A stretch of 52,679 bases of DNA from Streptomyces zagrosensis (GTDB lineage Bacteria; Actinomycetota; Actinomycetes; Streptomycetales; Streptomycetaceae), in assembly GCF_014203645.1 (NCBI RefSeq), contig NZ_JACHJL010000030.1:1-52679 (forward strand), in the 5' to 3' direction. Below are positions 15,147 through 24,182 of the stretch, in pieces. A program made the position numbers and the translations under genes. Position 1 is the stretch's first letter, and every line of letters begins with the position of its first letter. The notes beneath the pieces were generated by a model. That model was not told the origin of the DNA and did no database searches. It was given only the letters and a program-made list of their open reading frames with translations.

Positions 15147-16889
15147 GTGTTCCTGACCCTCAGCACCACAGGTGCCCCCGAACGACCCGCGTCCGACCTC
15201 GGCTATTTGCTGCACAAGCATCCCGAGAAGGTGCAGCAGTTCTCGACGTCACATGGCGTGGCTCATGTGCTCTACCCCGAGGCTTCGCCCGAGCGGTGCA
15301 CGGCCGCGCTGCTGCTTGAGGTGGACGCGGTGGCCCTGGTCCGCAAGGCACGAGGCAAGGGGGCTGGCGGCGCGCGCCCCGGGGCAGCGGTCGGGGCGGC
15401 GCTCGGACAGTACGTCAACGACCGCCCCTATGCGGCCTCTTCGCTGCTCGCGGTCGCGCTGCGTACGGTCTTCTCCAGTGCGCTCCAGGGGCGATGCACG
15501 GCACGCCCGGAGTTGGTGGAACGGTTGCTACCGCTGCGCATCGAGGTGCCGGTACTGCCTGCGCGCGGTGGGGCGGAGTTGGTGGAGCGGCTGTTCGTAC
15601 CGCTGGGTTGGGAGGTGACGGCCACCCCGGTGCCGTTGGACGAGGAGTTCCCCGAGTGGGGCGATTCGCGCTACGTCCGGCTGGCGTTGACGGGTGAGAC
15701 GCGGTTGGTCGATGCGTTGCGGCAGCTTTACGTGCTGTTGCCGGTTCTCGATGACGCCAAGCACTACTGGGTCGCGCCCGACGAGGTGGACAAGCTACTG
15801 CGGTCCGGTGACGGCTGGTTGGCGGGCCACCCGGAGCATGAGCTGATTGCCAGCCGCTACTTGGCGCGTAGTCGCTCACTGACGAAGGACGCGTTGGAGC
15901 GGCTCGAACTGGCCCGACTCGCCGAGGCGGATGACGCCGAGCCCGAGGACGTGGACAACGCGGTGGACGAGCTCACCGACACCGAGCAGGCTCCGGTGCC
16001 GCTGGCCGTGCGGCGGCGCGAGGCGGTCGTGGCCGCTTTTCGCGAGGCCGGTGCGGCGCGGGTGCTCGACCTCGGCTGTGGACAGGGGCAGCTCCTTGCC
16101 GAACTGCTGAAGGATGCGCGGTACACGGAGTTGGTGGGCGTCGATGTGTCGCAGCGCGCGTTGAGCGCGGCGGCCAGGCGGCTGCGGTTCGATCAACTCT
16201 CGGAACGTCAAGCGGCCCGCATCAAGCTGCTGCAAGGTTCGCTCGCGTACACCGACAGCAGGTTGAAGGGGTACGACGCGGCGGTGTTGAGCGAGGTGAT
16301 CGAGCATGTCGATCTGCCGCGGCTGCCTGCCCTCAGTTACGCGGTGTTCGGCTCGGCGAGGCCCCGAACCGTGGTGGTGACGACGCCGAACGTGGAGTAC
16401 AACGTGCGCTGGGAGAGCCTGCCCGCGGGCCAGGTCCGGCATGCCGACCACCGGTTCGAGTGGACCCGTGAGGAGTTCCGGGTCTGGGCCCGGTCGGTCG
16501 CGCACCGGCATGACTACGACGTGGAGTTTCGGCCGGTTGGCCCGGACGATCCCGAGGTGGGGCCGCCGACCCAGCTCGCGCTGTTCACCGTGCACGGGAC
16601 GCGGCGAGCCGCGGGCCGGGCCGCCGCCACGCCAGGCCAGGCGGCCGAGGGCGCCGTGCCACTCGACGTAGCGGCGCCAGCTCAGCCCACCCTCCACAAC
16701 ACCGCTCAGCCCACCCCTCAAAGCGCCACGCAACTCACTCCCCAAAGCGCCGCACAACCCACTTCCCCCCAAAGCGCCACACAACCCACACCCAAGAACA
16801 CCACCCAGAACTCCCCCCAAAGCACCCCCGAAAACACCACTCAGCTCGCCCCGCAGGGCGGCGCGCAGGACAAGGAGGCGACCGCATGA
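15147..16889 (+). CDS. hen1: bacterial Hen1, 3'-terminal RNA ribose 2'-O-methyltransferase
   Basis: A 580-residue protein. The N-terminal half (LSTTGAPERPASDLGYLLHKHPEKVQ onward) is the Hen1 N-domain that activates Pnkp ligase. The C-terminal half is a methyltransferase with VLDLGCGQGQLL (about 304-315) and the metal site E383, E386, H387 (SEVIEHVDL) plus H432/H435 (RHADHRFEW). Hen1 methylates the 2'-OH at a cleaved RNA 3' end before Pnkp reseals it, immunising the site against recutting. GTG 15147 is chosen because family members begin at the FLT-L-STTG segment; GTG 15132 is possible. About 75 C-terminal residues are Gln/Thr/Pro repeats beyond the normal end. It overlaps pnkp by ATGA. Confidence 0.92.
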   Translation: MFLTLSTTGAPERPASDLGYLLHKHPEKVQQFSTSHGVAHVLYPEASPERCTAALLLEVDAVALVRKARGKGAGGARPGAAVGAALGQYVNDRPYAASSLLAVALRTVFSSALQGRCTARPELVERLLPLRIEVPVLPARGGAELVERLFVPLGWEVTATPVPLDEEFPEWGDSRYVRLALTGETRLVDALRQLYVLLPVLDDAKHYWVAPDEVDKLLRSGDGWLAGHPEHELIASRYLARSRSLTKDALERLELARLAEADDAEPEDVDNAVDELTDTEQAPVPLAVRRREAVVAAFREAGAARVLDLGCGQGQLLAELLKDARYTELVGVDVSQRALSAAARRLRFDQLSERQAARIKLLQGSLAYTDSRLKGYDAAVLSEVIEHVDLPRLPALSYAVFGSARPRTVVVTTPNVEYNVRWESLPAGQVRHADHRFEWTREEFRVWARSVAHRHDYDVEFRPVGPDDPEVGPPTQLALFTVHGTRRAAGRAAATPGQAAEGAVPLDVAAPAQPTLHNTAQPTPQSATQLTPQSAAQPTSPQSATQPTPKNTTQNSPQSTPENTTQLAPQGGAQDKEATA

Positions 16890-19588
16890 CTGGTGAGCGA
16901 GTTCTCACGGTGCCCGATCTGTCGCTTGTGGTGTTGGTCGGCGCCACCGGTTCGGGCAAGTCCTCCTTCGCGGCGCGGCACTTCAAGCCCACCGAAGTGA
17001 TCTCCTCCGACTTCTGCCGCGGGCTGGTCAGCGATGACGAGAACGACCAGGGCGCCAGCTCCGACGCGTTCGAACTGCTCAACTTCATCGCGGGCAAGCG
17101 GCTTGCGGCCGGCCGGTTGACCGTGATCGATGCGACCAATGTGCAACCCGCAAGCCGTAAACAACTCGTCGCGCTGGCCCGAGAGTTCGACGTCCTGCCG
17201 GTTGCGATCGTGCTCGATGTGCCAGAGGGCGTGTGTGCCGAACGCAACGCTGGGCGGCCGGATCGTGCCATGCTGCCGCGCCATGTCATCCAGCGACACC
17301 AGCGCGAGTTGCGCCGTTCGCTGCGCCATCTGGAGCGCGAGGGGTTCCGCGGGGTGCATGTGCTGCGCGGGGTGGCCGAGGTGGACGCCGTCACCGTCAC
17401 GCGCGAGCGGCGTCACAACGATTTGCGGCACCTCACCGGGCCGTTCGACATCATCGGCGACATCCACGGTTGCCGCTCCGAGCTGGAGACCCTGCTCGGT
17501 GACCTCGGATACGAGCTGCGCCGTGACGCGAGCGGGCGCGCGGTGGAAGCGGCGCACCCGCAGGGGCGTACGGCGGTCTTCGTCGGTGACCTCGTGGATC
17601 GCGGCCCGGACAGTCCGGGCGTGCTGCGCCTGGTGATGGGCATGGTGGAGTCCGGTTCGGCGCTGTGCGTGCCCGGCAACCACGAGAACAAGCTGGCCCG
17701 CTATCTGGCCGGCAGCACCGTTCGGCACGCACACGGTCTCGCCGAGACCATCGAGCAGTTGGCCAAGGAGGACGTCAGCGACCCCGAGTTCCGGCCCCGG
17801 GTGGTCGCGTTCATCCGGTCGCTGGTCAGTCACTACGTATTGGATGAGGGCAAGCTGGTGGTCTGCCACGCCGGTCTGCCGGAGAAGTACCACGGCCGCC
17901 AGTCGGGTCGGGTGCGTTCGTTCGCGCTGTACGGCGAGACGACGGGCGAGACCGACGAGTTCGGCCTGCCGGTGCGCTATCCGTGGGCCGAGGACTATCG
18001 GGGCAGCGCGGCCGTTGTTTACGGGCACACGCCCGTCCCGCGGGCGAGTTGGCTCAACAAGACTCTCTGCCTCGACACCGGCTGTGTCTTCGGTGGCTCG
18101 CTGACCGCGCTGCGCTGGCCGGAGCGCGAGCTGGTGAGTACGCCTGCCGAGCGTGTGTGGTACGCGCCCGTCAAGCCGCTGGCCAACGAGGCGCCCGGGG
18201 GAGCGGACGGCCGCCCGCTCGACATCGGCGATGTCATCGGGCGGCGCGCGGTGGAGACCAAGGAGCTGGGCCGGGTCACGGTGCATGAGGAGAACGCGGC
18301 GGCGGCGCTTGAGGTGATGAGTCGATTCGCCGTGGAACCGGGCCTGTTGGCGTATCTGCCGCCGACCATGGCGCCATGCGCGACGTCGAAGGAAGACGGT
18401 TACCTGGAGCACCCGGCCGAGGCGTTCGCCGCCTACCGTGCCGATGGCGTACGGCAGGTGGTGTGTCAGGAGAAGCACATGGGCTCCCGGGCGGTGGCCC
18501 TGGTGTGCCGGGACGCGGAGGTCGCCCGTGCGCGCTTCGGCGCGAGCGCCGGCGTGACGGGCGCGCTGCACACCCGCACGGGGCGGCCATTTTTCGCCGA
18601 CCCGGAACTGACCGAGCGGCTACTGCGCCGGCTCAGCGCCGCTGTCGGCGATGCCGGGTTGTGGGCGGAGTTGGACACGGACTGGCTGCTCATCGACGCC
18701 GAGCTGATGCCGTGGTCGCTGAAGGCTGAGGGGCTGCTCCGTAGCCAGTACGCGGCCGTGGGCGCGGCCTCGCGTGCCGTGTTCCCCAGCGTGCTCGGCG
18801 CTTTGGAGTCGGCGGCGGCCCGCGGCCTGGAGGTGACCGAACTCCTGGGCAGGCAGCGGGAGCGCGCAGCGGACGCGGACGCGTTCACCGAGGCGTACCG
18901 GCGCTACTGCTGGCCCGTTGGCGACCCGGCGCGCGGCCGGCCGGGTGAGCTGGCAACCGCTCACACACGCCGCCCGGCCGACGTTCCAAACCTCAAGGCC
19001 CCCACCAGCCTCGACGACCTGGACGCACTGAGCGACGCCACCGGCCTCGGCAGCCTCGACGGGGTTCGACTGGCGCCGTTCCAGCTGCTGGCCGGGCAGG
19101 GGCGTCGCCTCGCCATGCTGCCGCACGATGGGCAACTCGCCCTGATCGACCGGCTCATCGAGGCGGAGGGAAACCGGCTGCTCGCCCCCACCCGCCGGTT
19201 CTGCGTGGACACCGAGGATGAGGCGTCGGTGGCGGCGGGCGTCGCATGGTGGCTGGAGCTGACCGGGGCCGGCGGCGAGGGCATGGTCGTCAAGCCGGTC
19301 GAGGCGGGCGTACGGACCAAGAACGGCAGGCTCGTGCAGCCCGGCGTCAAGTGCCGTGGCCGGGAGTACCTGCGGATCGTCTACGGCCCGGAGTACACCC
19401 GTCCGCAAAACCTGGAGCGGCTGCGGGCGCGGCACCTGGGCCACAAGCGGTCGCTCGCGCTACGCGAGTACGCGCTGGGGCTTGAGGGACTGGAGCGGTT
19501 GGCCGAGGGAGAGCCGTTGTGGCGGGTGCACGAGGCCGTGTTCGCGGTCCTCGCGCTGGAGTCCGAGGCGGTCGATCCGCGGCTGTGA
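16886..19588 (+). CDS. pnkp: polynucleotide kinase-phosphatase-ligase Pnkp
   Basis: A 900-residue three-domain RNA repair enzyme. The kinase P-loop is GATGSGKSS (19-27). The calcineurin-type phosphatase has DIIGDIHGC (about 187-195), GDLVDRGPD (about 233-241) and GNHENK (about 264-269). The adenylyltransferase (ligase) module has the nucleotidyl Lys in K530-H-M-G (EKHMGSRAV) and EGMVVKP near residue 800. Pnkp heals and seals RNA broken by ribotoxins, together with Hen1, whose gene overlaps by four bases (ATGA), indicating translational coupling and fixed stoichiometry. Length and domain order match the bacterial family. Pro/Ser content is normal; unlike hen1, no low-complexity insert is visible. 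Confidence 0.95.
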   Translation: MTGERVLTVPDLSLVVLVGATGSGKSSFAARHFKPTEVISSDFCRGLVSDDENDQGASSDAFELLNFIAGKRLAAGRLTVIDATNVQPASRKQLVALAREFDVLPVAIVLDVPEGVCAERNAGRPDRAMLPRHVIQRHQRELRRSLRHLEREGFRGVHVLRGVAEVDAVTVTRERRHNDLRHLTGPFDIIGDIHGCRSELETLLGDLGYELRRDASGRAVEAAHPQGRTAVFVGDLVDRGPDSPGVLRLVMGMVESGSALCVPGNHENKLARYLAGSTVRHAHGLAETIEQLAKEDVSDPEFRPRVVAFIRSLVSHYVLDEGKLVVCHAGLPEKYHGRQSGRVRSFALYGETTGETDEFGLPVRYPWAEDYRGSAAVVYGHTPVPRASWLNKTLCLDTGCVFGGSLTALRWPERELVSTPAERVWYAPVKPLANEAPGGADGRPLDIGDVIGRRAVETKELGRVTVHEENAAAALEVMSRFAVEPGLLAYLPPTMAPCATSKEDGYLEHPAEAFAAYRADGVRQVVCQEKHMGSRAVALVCRDAEVARARFGASAGVTGALHTRTGRPFFADPELTERLLRRLSAAVGDAGLWAELDTDWLLIDAELMPWSLKAEGLLRSQYAAVGAASRAVFPSVLGALESAAARGLEVTELLGRQRERAADADAFTEAYRRYCWPVGDPARGRPGELATAHTRRPADVPNLKAPTSLDDLDALSDATGLGSLDGVRLAPFQLLAGQGRRLAMLPHDGQLALIDRLIEAEGNRLLAPTRRFCVDTEDEASVAAGVAWWLELTGAGGEGMVVKPVEAGVRTKNGRLVQPGVKCRGREYLRIVYGPEYTRPQNLERLRARHLGHKRSLALREYALGLEGLERLAEGEPLWRVHEAVFAVLALESEAVDPRL

Positions 19589-19635
19589 AGGCGAGGCGCT
19601 GAAGAGCACAGGCGGCGAGGATGGCGGCGTACGCA

Positions 19636-19675
19636 CGCGGTACGGTTCCCGACAGCTGTCGGGAACCGTACCGCG
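19636..19675. terminator. 40-bp perfect palindrome, probable transcription terminator
   Basis: Two exactly complementary 20-base arms meet with no spacer (centre AGCT at 19654-19657; arm core CGGTACGGTTCCCGACAG). In RNA this folds to an 18-bp stem with a 4-base loop. It lies 48 bases after the pnkp stop, with no U tract, as is common for streptomycete terminators. Such length and perfection would also suit a dimeric protein site. The rest of the 19589-19893 gap is GC-rich without genes. Confidence 0.75.
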
Positions 19676-19893
19676 CCGACCGGTGGGCCGCGCCGCCGCC
19701 GCGTCGCGTGCGGCTCCGCCGCTGGGGCGGGGCGACAGGGCCGCCCCGGGCGTCGCAACGGGCGCGGGCCTGGTCGGGGCTCGGCCGCGGGCGAACCGCC
19801 GGCGCTGCGCTCCGACGCGCGGAGCGCTCCCGCCGCGTGCGGGGCGTGTCGTAACCGATGTGCAGGGGCCCGGCTTCGGGTGAGGATGGGGGC

Positions 19894-21117
19894 ATGGGAT
19901 TCCATGTCGATTCCGAGGCCGGGCGGCTGCGCCGTGTCATTTTGCACCGCCCCGACCTGGAGCTGAAGCGGCTCACGCCGACCAATAAGGACGCACTCCT
20001 CTTCGATGACGTGCTGTGGGTGCGGCGGGCGAGACAGGAGCATGACGGGTTCGCGGATGTGTTGCGCGACCGCGGAGTGGAGGTGCATCTCTTCGGCGAC
20101 TTGCTGGCCGAGAGTCTTGAGGTGCCCGCGGCGCGCGCTCTGGTGCTTGACCGGGTGTTCGACGAGAAGGAGTACGGGCCGCTGGCCACGGACCATTTGC
20201 GGGCCGCATTCGCCGAACTGTCCGCGCCGGAGCTGGCCCAGGCGCTGGTCGGTGGGGAGACCAAGCGGGAGTTTTTGGAGCGGCACCCGGAGCCGGTGTC
20301 CGTGCGTTTCCACGTCCTGGAGCCGGATGACTTTGTCGTCCACCCGCTGCCCAACCATCTGTTCACCCGCGACACGTCGGCTTGGGTGTATGACGGGGTG
20401 TCCATCAACGCGATGCGCTGGCCAGCACGTTGGCACGAGACCGTGCATTACGAGGCCGTCTACCGGCACCACCCGCTGTTCGCGAACGAGGACTTCCATG
20501 TCTGGTCGGAGGGGCAGGCGGCGTTCCCCTCCACCATCGAGGGCGGTGATGTGCTGGTCATCGGCAACGGCGCGGTGCTGATCGGAATGAGCGAGCGCAC
20601 CACGCCGCAGGCGGTGGAGATGCTGGCGCGCGGCCTGTTCAAGGCCGGGTCGGCCCGTACGATCGTGGCGCTCGACATGCCCAAGGGCCGGGCGTTCATG
20701 CACCTGGACACGGTGATGACCATGGTGGACGGCGACACCTTCACGCAGTATGCGGGCCTGGGAATGCTGCCCTCGTACACCATTGAGCCGGGCGCCGAAG
20801 AGAGCGACCTCAAGGTCACCGACCATCCGCCGGAGCACATGCATCGGGCCATAGCGGCTGCGCTTGGCCTGGACTCGATCCGGGTGCTGACCGCGACCCA
20901 GGATGTCCACGCGGCGGAGCGGGAGCAGTGGGACGACGGCTGCAACGTACTGGCCGTCGAACCCGGGGTGGTCGTCGCGTACGAGCGCAATGTCACCACC
21001 AACACGTTCCTCCGCAAGCGCGGCATCGAGGTGATCACCATCCCCGGCAGCGAGCTGGGCCGGGGCCGGGGCGGACCGCGATGTATGAGCTGCCCGGTCG
21101 AGCGCGACGCGGTGTGA
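19894..21117 (+). CDS. arcA: arginine deiminase
   Basis: A 407-residue enzyme that hydrolyses arginine to citrulline and ammonia, the first step of the arginine deiminase pathway. Family landmarks are visible in order: VILHRPDLELKRLTP (15-29), LPNHLFTRDTSAW, TIEGGDVLVIG with the catalytic Glu and Asp, AFMHLDTVMTMVD with the catalytic His, and the C-terminal GGPRCMSCP with the nucleophile C397. The length matches bacterial ArcA. The start is ATG 19894, downstream of GAGG; the 12-codon upstream extension lacks family similarity. The ornithine carbamoyltransferase gene follows 130 bases later. Confidence 0.93.
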   Translation: MGFHVDSEAGRLRRVILHRPDLELKRLTPTNKDALLFDDVLWVRRARQEHDGFADVLRDRGVEVHLFGDLLAESLEVPAARALVLDRVFDEKEYGPLATDHLRAAFAELSAPELAQALVGGETKREFLERHPEPVSVRFHVLEPDDFVVHPLPNHLFTRDTSAWVYDGVSINAMRWPARWHETVHYEAVYRHHPLFANEDFHVWSEGQAAFPSTIEGGDVLVIGNGAVLIGMSERTTPQAVEMLARGLFKAGSARTIVALDMPKGRAFMHLDTVMTMVDGDTFTQYAGLGMLPSYTIEPGAEESDLKVTDHPPEHMHRAIAAALGLDSIRVLTATQDVHAAEREQWDDGCNVLAVEPGVVVAYERNVTTNTFLRKRGIEVITIPGSELGRGRGGPRCMSCPVERDAV

Positions 21118-21167
21118 GTACGGTCGGTGTGCGGAGCGCGGCCGGGGCCGGGCCGGCAAGCACATGC

Positions 21168-21210
21168 GTTGATCACCGATCGCATATAAATGCCGATCCT
21201 CGTATATGCT
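21168..21210 (+). promoter_or_regulatory. AT-rich promoter region with GCATATAAATGC inverted repeat
   Basis: In a very GC-rich context this segment is AT-rich and contains the near-palindrome GCATATAAATGC (21182-21193), then TATATGC (21203-21209), with TTGATC (21169-21174) upstream. The position just before the carbamoyltransferase gene and the ATGCA-like half sites suggest a promoter with an ArgR-type operator. This is an inference from composition and position; the match to the ARG box is only partial. Confidence 0.4.
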
Positions 21211-21247
21211 TCCGAGGTTCCCGAATGCTGTGACCTAGGAGCCTGCC

Positions 21248-22249
21248 ATGGCGACAGACCTCTTCGGCCGTCACTTCCTCAAGGAGTTGGACCTCACCGC
21301 GGATGAGTTCGTGAGCCTGGTGAGTCTGGCCGCCGAGCTGAAGACCGCCAAGCGTGCGGGCGCCGAGATCAAGCGGCTGTCCGGCAAGAACATCGCGCTG
21401 ATCTTCGAGAAGACCTCCACCCGCACCCGCTGCGCCTTCGAGGTGGCCGCGGCCGACCAGGGCGCATCCACGACCTATCTTGACCCGGCGGGCTCGCAAC
21501 TCGGGCACAAGGAGTCGGTCAAGGACACCGCCCGGGTGCTCGGTCGGATGTTTGATGCGATCCAGTACCGGGGTGCGGGCCAGCCCGTCGTTGAGGAGTT
21601 GGCGGCGCACGCCGGCGTGCCGGTCTACAACGGCCTGACCGACGAGTGGCACCCCACTCAGATGCTGGCCGACGTGCTCACCATGACCGAGCACTGCGCG
21701 AAGCCGCTGGGCGAGGTGGCGTACGCGTACCTCGGCGACGCCCGCGCCAACATGGGCCACTCGTATCTGATCACCGGCGCGCTACTCGGCATGGACGTAC
21801 GCATCGTTGCCCCCCGCGCGCTGTGGCCCGCCGATGAGATCGTGGCGCACGCCCGGCGGCTCGCCGAGACGTCGGGTGCGCGGATCGCGCTGACCGAGGA
21901 CGTGGCCGAGGGAGTGCGCGGCGCGGACTTCGTCGCCACCGACGTCTGGGTCTCGATGGGGGAGCCCAAGGAAGTGTGGGACGAGCGCATCGAGCTGCTC
22001 GGCCCGTACGCCGTCACCATGGACGTGCTACGCGCCACGGGCAACCCGGGCGTGCGTTTTCTGCACTGCCTTCCCGCCTATCACGATCTCGGCACGGGCG
22101 TCGGCAGGGAAATCCACGCGCGGCACGGGTTGACCTCGCTTGAGGTCACCGACGAGGTCTTCGAGTCTGCGCACTCGGTGGTCTTTGACGAGGCCGAGAA
22201 TCGCATGCACACGATCAAGGCCATCATGGTCGCCACCCTCGCACGATGA
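21248..22249 (+). CDS. argF: ornithine carbamoyltransferase (probably catabolic)
   Basis: A 333-residue carbamoyltransferase. The carbamoyl-phosphate site is STRTR (57-61), followed by HPTQ in NGLTDEWHPTQMLAD and the ornithine-binding FLHCLP (271-276). The length of about 333 residues and adjacency to arginine deiminase favour the catabolic role (citrulline plus phosphate to ornithine plus carbamoyl phosphate, ArcB), although anabolic ArgF cannot be excluded from motifs. ATG 21248 has AGGAG seven bases upstream. Gene order arcA-OTC-permease forms a likely arginine utilisation unit. Confidence 0.93.
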   Translation: MATDLFGRHFLKELDLTADEFVSLVSLAAELKTAKRAGAEIKRLSGKNIALIFEKTSTRTRCAFEVAAADQGASTTYLDPAGSQLGHKESVKDTARVLGRMFDAIQYRGAGQPVVEELAAHAGVPVYNGLTDEWHPTQMLADVLTMTEHCAKPLGEVAYAYLGDARANMGHSYLITGALLGMDVRIVAPRALWPADEIVAHARRLAETSGARIALTEDVAEGVRGADFVATDVWVSMGEPKEVWDERIELLGPYAVTMDVLRATGNPGVRFLHCLPAYHDLGTGVGREIHARHGLTSLEVTDEVFESAHSVVFDEAENRMHTIKAIMVATLAR

Positions 22250-22576
22250 GTGAATAATCATACGCTTGAATGCGCGACCATGCAGTCCATGTGGGTAGAA
22301 TGGTCGTATTCAGTGGGGTTCGGGCCTGCCGGCTCGGGCCCCATTGTGCTGTGCCGGCCCGCTAACGCTGCCGGGCTAGCCGGCTTGGTCGGCCCAGCCC
22401 TCGCCGGCCGCCAGCACCGCCACCCGCCAGCACCACCACCACCGGAGTTGTGCCGCTCCCAACCGCTCCCCGTAAAGGCTCCGCCGCCGACCTCGTGCTT
22501 CCCACCGCCCCGCCAGCCCGCCAGTACAACCAGCACAACCAGCACCGCCTGTCAGACCCAGAGAAGAGAACCCCCC
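22250..22576 (+). promoter_or_regulatory. leader region upstream of the APC permease gene
   Basis: About 330 bases without a convincing gene. The first 65 bases are AT-rich for this genome and contain TGAATA (22250-22255) and TATTCA (22306-22311) in inverted orientation, plus TGAATGCG and ATGCAG, reminiscent of ArgR half sites. The remainder is a Cys/His/Pro-rich GC tract with no coding signal. It probably contains the permease promoter. GAGAAGAG precedes the permease ATG. Confidence 0.35.
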
Positions 22577-24037
22577 ATGCGCCCGCGCCTCACCCGCGTC
22601 AAGTCCCCCGATGTGCTCATCGCCGAATCCGGCGCGGACCTCGAAGGGCACGGCCTGCGCCGCTCCATGGGCCTGTTTCAGCTCGTGTGCTTCGGCGTCG
22701 GTGCGATCGTGGGCACCGGCATCTTCGTCGGACTCTCGGACACGGTTGCCGAGGCCGGCCCCGCGACCGTGGTCTCCTTCGCCCTTGCCGCTGTGACCTG
22801 TGTACTCACCGCTTTCTCGTTCGCCGAGTTGGGCGGCGCGATCCCCGTCTCGGGCAGCTCGTACTCCTATGCGTACGCCACCCTCGGCGAGGGCGCGGCG
22901 TTCATCACCGGCTGGTGTCTCCTCCTGGAGTACGGGGTTTCCGTTTCGGCCGTCGCGGTGGGCTGGGGCCAGTATCTGAACGAGCTGCTGCACAGCGTGA
23001 CCGGCTGGCAGCTCCCCGCGGCGCTGTCTACCTCTCCCAGCGAGGGCGGCGTCCTCAATCTGCCGGCCGTCGTGGTGATCGTGCTGGCCGCAACGCTGCT
23101 GGTGCGCGGCGTTCGGGAGAGCGCCCGTGCGACCGCGGCCATGGCGGTGCTCAAGCTCGGCGTCCTCGCGCTGTTTTGCGCCATCGCCTTCGCGGCCTTC
23201 GAGGCCGGAAACCTCACCCCGTTCGCGGCGCATGGCGTGGCCGGGGTGACCTCTGGGGCGTCGGTGGCCTTCTTCTCGTACATCGGCTTCGACGCGATCA
23301 CCACCGCCGGCGAGGAGGTGAAGAATCCGCGCCGCACCATCCCGCTCGCCATCATGATCTGCATCGGTGTGGTCACGCTGCTGTACTGCCTGGTGGCGGT
23401 CGCCGCCATCGGCGCCATGTCCGCGGATGACGTGGCGGGCAAGCCGGCCGCGCTCTCCTTGATCGTCAACCGGGTCACCGACTCCGCGGTGGGCGGCGGG
23501 ATCATCGCCTTCGGCGCGGTCGTCGCCATCGCATCGGTGGTGCTCGCGGTGATGTACGGGCAGACCCGCATCTTGATGTCGATGTCAAGGGACGGCCTGA
23601 TTCCGCGGGTGTTCGAGCGGATCTCGCCCGCTACCGCGACCCCGGTAGCGGGCACCTGGATCGTCGCCGCGGTCTTCGCTGTGCCCGCGGCGGTGGTGCC
23701 GCTGGACGTGGTCCTTGACCTGACCACGATCGGCACGCTGGCCGCAATGGTGGTGGTCAACACCAGCGTGATCGCCCTGCGCCGCTCCCACCCACGTTTG
23801 GCCCGCCCCTTCCGGATGCCGTTCTTCCCGCTGCCCCCACTGCTTGGCATCGCCTGCTGCGGCTACCTCATCTACGGAACGGGCGCGGCGGCCTGGCTTC
23901 AGTTCGGGGTGTTCCTGCTGGTGGGGATGGGGCTGTACGCGGCGTACGGGCGACGCCACTCGCGCCTACGCGACGCCTACACCACGCCATCCGGGCCCCA
24001 CCAGAAGCGGGCCTCCACCAACTCATCCCAAAGCTGA
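22577..24037 (+). CDS. APC-family amino acid permease (cationic amino acid type)
   Basis: A 486-residue integral membrane protein with about 12 hydrophobic segments. The first contains GVGAIVGTGIFVGLSD, the conserved APC glycine-rich motif of transmembrane helix 1. VAFFSYIGFDAITTAGEEVKNPRRTIPLAI is the helix 6-loop signature of the CAT-like subgroup. After arginine deiminase and ornithine carbamoyltransferase, it likely imports arginine or exchanges it for ornithine. The start ATG 22577 is chosen because the preceding frame is low-complexity and MRPRLTRVKSPDVLI is a typical N terminus of this subgroup. Confidence 0.88.
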   Translation: MRPRLTRVKSPDVLIAESGADLEGHGLRRSMGLFQLVCFGVGAIVGTGIFVGLSDTVAEAGPATVVSFALAAVTCVLTAFSFAELGGAIPVSGSSYSYAYATLGEGAAFITGWCLLLEYGVSVSAVAVGWGQYLNELLHSVTGWQLPAALSTSPSEGGVLNLPAVVVIVLAATLLVRGVRESARATAAMAVLKLGVLALFCAIAFAAFEAGNLTPFAAHGVAGVTSGASVAFFSYIGFDAITTAGEEVKNPRRTIPLAIMICIGVVTLLYCLVAVAAIGAMSADDVAGKPAALSLIVNRVTDSAVGGGIIAFGAVVAIASVVLAVMYGQTRILMSMSRDGLIPRVFERISPATATPVAGTWIVAAVFAVPAAVVPLDVVLDLTTIGTLAAMVVVNTSVIALRRSHPRLARPFRMPFFPLPPLLGIACCGYLIYGTGAAAWLQFGVFLLVGMGLYAAYGRRHSRLRDAYTTPSGPHQKRASTNSSQS

Positions 24038-24104
24038 CCGCGTACCGACCCGATCGGACCGCGCTGCCGGCGTGGACGGCGCCCCGCTTTCGGCTATCGC
24101 GTAC

Positions 24105-24136
24105 TCATGACGACAGTCACATAACAGTGATAGCTT
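24105..24136 (+). promoter_or_regulatory. promoter with TGAC-N4-GTCA operator, site A (hydratase/hydroxylase arm)
   Basis: TCATGACGACAGTCA at 24105-24119 contains the inverted repeat TGAC-GACA-GTCA. It overlaps a plausible -35 (ATGACG, 24107-24112), which is 18 bases from a -10-like TAGCTT (24131-24136). The same 15-base motif, with one change, occurs at 34115-34129 upstream of the ligase/acyl-CoA dehydrogenase arm. That makes a shared regulator, most simply the PaaX-type protein encoded at 31309-32403, likely. Confidence 0.6.
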
Positions 24137-24182
24137 CGAGATGATGCGGGCACCCACCGTTCGGCCGAAGGAGGCCATGCGT

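Noticed and set aside
16841..18571. 576-residue minus-strand frame opposite pnkp
   Set aside because: Antisense shadow; the sense strand carries intact kinase and phosphatase motifs.
19381..21165. 594-residue minus-strand frame opposite arginine deiminase
   Set aside because: Antisense shadow with His/Arg/Gly-rich translation; sense strand is a complete arginine deiminase.
21168..22311. Definite ArgR operators at the carbamoyltransferase and permease genes
   Set aside because: Only partial matches to the ARG box were seen; recorded as low-confidence regulatory regions rather than as established sites.
22250..22576. N-terminal extension of the permease frame
   Set aside because: Low-complexity Pro/His/Thr sequence before a typical permease N terminus at 22577.
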